A stretch of 6,785 nt of DNA from Lachnoclostridium sp. UBA933 (GTDB lineage: Bacteria; Bacillota; Clostridia; Lachnospirales; Lachnospiraceae): positions 2,558-9,342 of the forward strand of contig DBDL01000096.1 in the NCBI GenBank assembly GCA_002293545.1, written 5' to 3'. Of the stretch, positions 5,379 to 6,785 are shown one piece after another. Each line of letters begins with the position of its first letter. The first letter of the stretch is position 1. The notes under the pieces were generated by a model. It was not told the origin of the DNA and ran no database searches. It was given only the letters and a program-made list of their open reading frames with translations. The translations under genes and the position numbers were made by a program.

Positions 5379-6785
5379 CGGATATCCGAAAACTTGTTAT
5401 TCGTGTCAGCTTGCCTTTCCTGGTATCTGTAGGTTTCTTCCCTCATCAACTGAAATCCCGTCGGACTGTCGGAGCTTACTTCTGAATACAGCCTTTTCAG
5501 CGAATCAATTTTTTCTTTGTCCAAATGCTTTTCAAACACTTTTTGGCAGCACTTTAAATACGTGCTGTTTATTTCAATAACCTTATCGACAAGAAGACGA
5601 TGTGCTCTCTGATCTTCATCCCGAAAATCCGTTAAAGCCATTATAAATGATGTATAGTCTTTATTAAGATTCTTTATCGTTTCCTTCTCATTCCCAATAT
5701 GTAATGTTTTATTGTTAGGGTATACCGTTTCTAAAACAGAAATCAGTCTTTCCCCTATTCCAAAGGATAAATAAGCAGTCATATCATTGATACCCGATGT
5801 GTTAAAAATATCTATAAAATGCTGAATATAATCCTCTTCTGAAATTCCCAGCGACGTAATCATTGTTAAATCGGCATAACTTTCGTATGTAAGCTGAAAA
5901 CACGCGTCTATGATATCAATAAGTTCTTTATTCACGTACCATATTTGTCTGTCAAAGTTATATTCATATACTTTAATATTTTTATGATATTTCTCACTAT
6001 TATTGTTTTGTTTTCTCATATATTCTTCTATTTTATTTTGTATCCCCTCCGATCCGACATAATCCCGCAAAAAATCAGAAGTCACTTCTTTCAGTATCAT
6101 TTTTACATAATGCCCATAATACCATACACCCTCCGGAAATCCGGTACTTGCTTTCCTACGGTATCCTTTATCTATTTCATCGGCAATAAAATTCACGGTT
6201 TTCTGACGTATCTGTTCTCCCTGACCATTTAGTAATTCCCTAATGGCATTATTATAGAGATTTGCTTTATCGTCATTTATAAATTTTCCTGTACCCAATA
6301 AATTTTCACTGATAACATAAGCAATCATTTCAACCATACACATAAATCTTTGTTCACGGCAGCGAATGATTTCTCCTGATACATGTGCTGTTTCATGTGC
6401 CAGTTCTTTCATTAAAGTTCTTGGCGCAAATAATTTCTTTACAGGTATTCTTACTTTATATAGATTCGTTTTATTAATGATATGGGTATAGTCGAACAGC
6501 TTAACGATTTCCATCCTGCGGTATAAATTGGGAGCAAGCAAATACGCATACTCGGATTCCTTGTGCTCACCAATAAAACACTCTGATAAGCTATTGACAA
6601 ATGACGTATAAAATACGATTAATTTTGCGGGAATATTATACAAAACAACATTGAACCCAAGAGATTTAAAAAACATTTTATCAGCATTTAAACAGCCATT
6701 TATAATTGACATAATTCCAGATGTATAGTGCTGTAAGGAGGCATTAAAGATCGCCTGATATTGTACTTTTTTATTCTCGTCAGAG
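5369..6785 (-). CDS. Unrecognised protein with a zincin-like HETAH motif (5' end beyond the window)
   Basis: I do not recognise this gene. The frame ends with TAA at 5369-5371 and is open all the way to the right edge. The ATG at 6712 has no good ribosome site, and the codons upstream of it (SDENKKVQYQAIFNAS...) read as ordinary protein, so the true start is probably outside. Counting from that Met (447 residues), LAHETAH (104-110) is an HExxH zinc-metalloprotease signature, followed by GEIIRCREQR (113-122). YESYADL (276-282) could supply the third zinc ligand, Glu277, as in gluzincins. The C-terminal third is rich in charged residues and probably helical. There is no obvious signal peptide in the visible part and no clear membrane helix beyond a hydrophobic patch near 20-40. 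Protease activity is inference from the motif only. The gene is visibly more AT-rich than the pot operon and converges on the isomerase gene with 15 bases between the stops. Confidence 0.8.
   Translation of the reverse strand, partial: SDENKKVQYQAIFNASLQHYTSGIMSIINGCLNADKMFFKSLGFNVVLYNIPAKLIVFYTSFVNSLSECFIGEHKESEYAYLLAPNLYRRMEIVKLFDYTHIINKTNLYKVRIPVKKLFAPRTLMKELAHETAHVSGEIIRCREQRFMCMVEMIAYVISENLLGTGKFINDDKANLYNNAIRELLNGQGEQIRQKTVNFIADEIDKGYRRKASTGFPEGVWYYGHYVKMILKEVTSDFLRDYVGSEGIQNKIEEYMRKQNNNSEKYHKNIKVYEYNFDRQIWYVNKELIDIIDACFQLTYESYADLTMITSLGISEEDYIQHFIDIFNTSGINDMTAYLSFGIGERLISVLETVYPNNKTLHIGNEKETIKNLNKDYTSFIMALTDFRDEDQRAHRLLVDKVIEINSTYLKCCQKVFEKHLDKEKIDSLKRLYSEVSSDSPTGFQLMREETYRYQERQADTNNKFSDIRKQ
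5374..5393. repeat. 20-base perfect palindrome at the convergent gene junction
   Basis: GTTTTCGG-ATAT-CCGAAAAC is perfectly symmetrical over 20 bases and could fold into an eight-pair stem with a four-base loop. It lies within the last codons of the minus-strand gene (encoding FSDIRK) and just after the plus-strand terminator. On the plus strand it is followed by TTGTTATT, so it may be a back-up terminator; a protein-binding site is another possibility. Confidence 0.6.

Noticed and set aside
6736..6751. AAGGAGG-like ribosome site on the plus strand near the right edge
   Set aside because: No start codon with a sustained plus-strand frame follows, and it lies inside the open minus-strand coding frame.

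Overview
The window looks like a chromosomal segment from a Gram-positive Clostridia-type bacterium. A Lachnospiraceae relative is my best guess; this rests on general protein style, AGGAGG-type ribosome sites and a moderate GC content, not on a marker gene. TGA is clearly used as a stop here, because several genes end with it in sensible places.

Positions 1-4164 hold a minus-strand polyamine (spermidine/putrescine) ABC importer operon in the order potA-potB-potC-potD. The genes are tightly coupled: potA/potB and potB/potC overlap by ATGA, and potC/potD overlap by 14 bases. PotA is the ATPase and carries an unusual second copy of its C-terminal TOBE-type domain. PotB and PotC are the membrane permeases, and PotD is the substrate-binding lipoprotein, whose 3' end runs off the left edge. 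potB is interrupted by one in-frame TGA where family logic, and the PotC paralogue next door, predict a glycine GGA codon. As written, the importer would lack a complete PotB unless the codon is read through, the two parts assemble, or the base is a sequencing error.

Positions 4165-4456 are a divergent intergenic region. It has a good plus-strand sigma-A promoter (TTGATT-17-TATAAT), a leader of roughly 130 bases with a possible hairpin, and a strong ribosome site. This drives a 298-residue TIM-barrel sugar phosphate isomerase/epimerase-like protein (4457-5353) with all four expected metal ligands. The gene ends in an intrinsic terminator that overlaps its own stop region.

Positions 5369-6785 hold a convergent minus-strand gene, open through the right edge. 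It is AT-rich and encodes an unrecognised protein with a zincin-like HETAH motif and a later ESYAD motif. Its stop lies only 15 bases from that of the isomerase.

I see no tRNA, rRNA, CRISPR array, insertion sequence or attachment site. Apart from the potB nonsense codon, the PotA domain duplication and the unknown HETAH protein, the region reads as an ordinary transporter locus. I find no convincing evidence for a wholly new multi-gene system.
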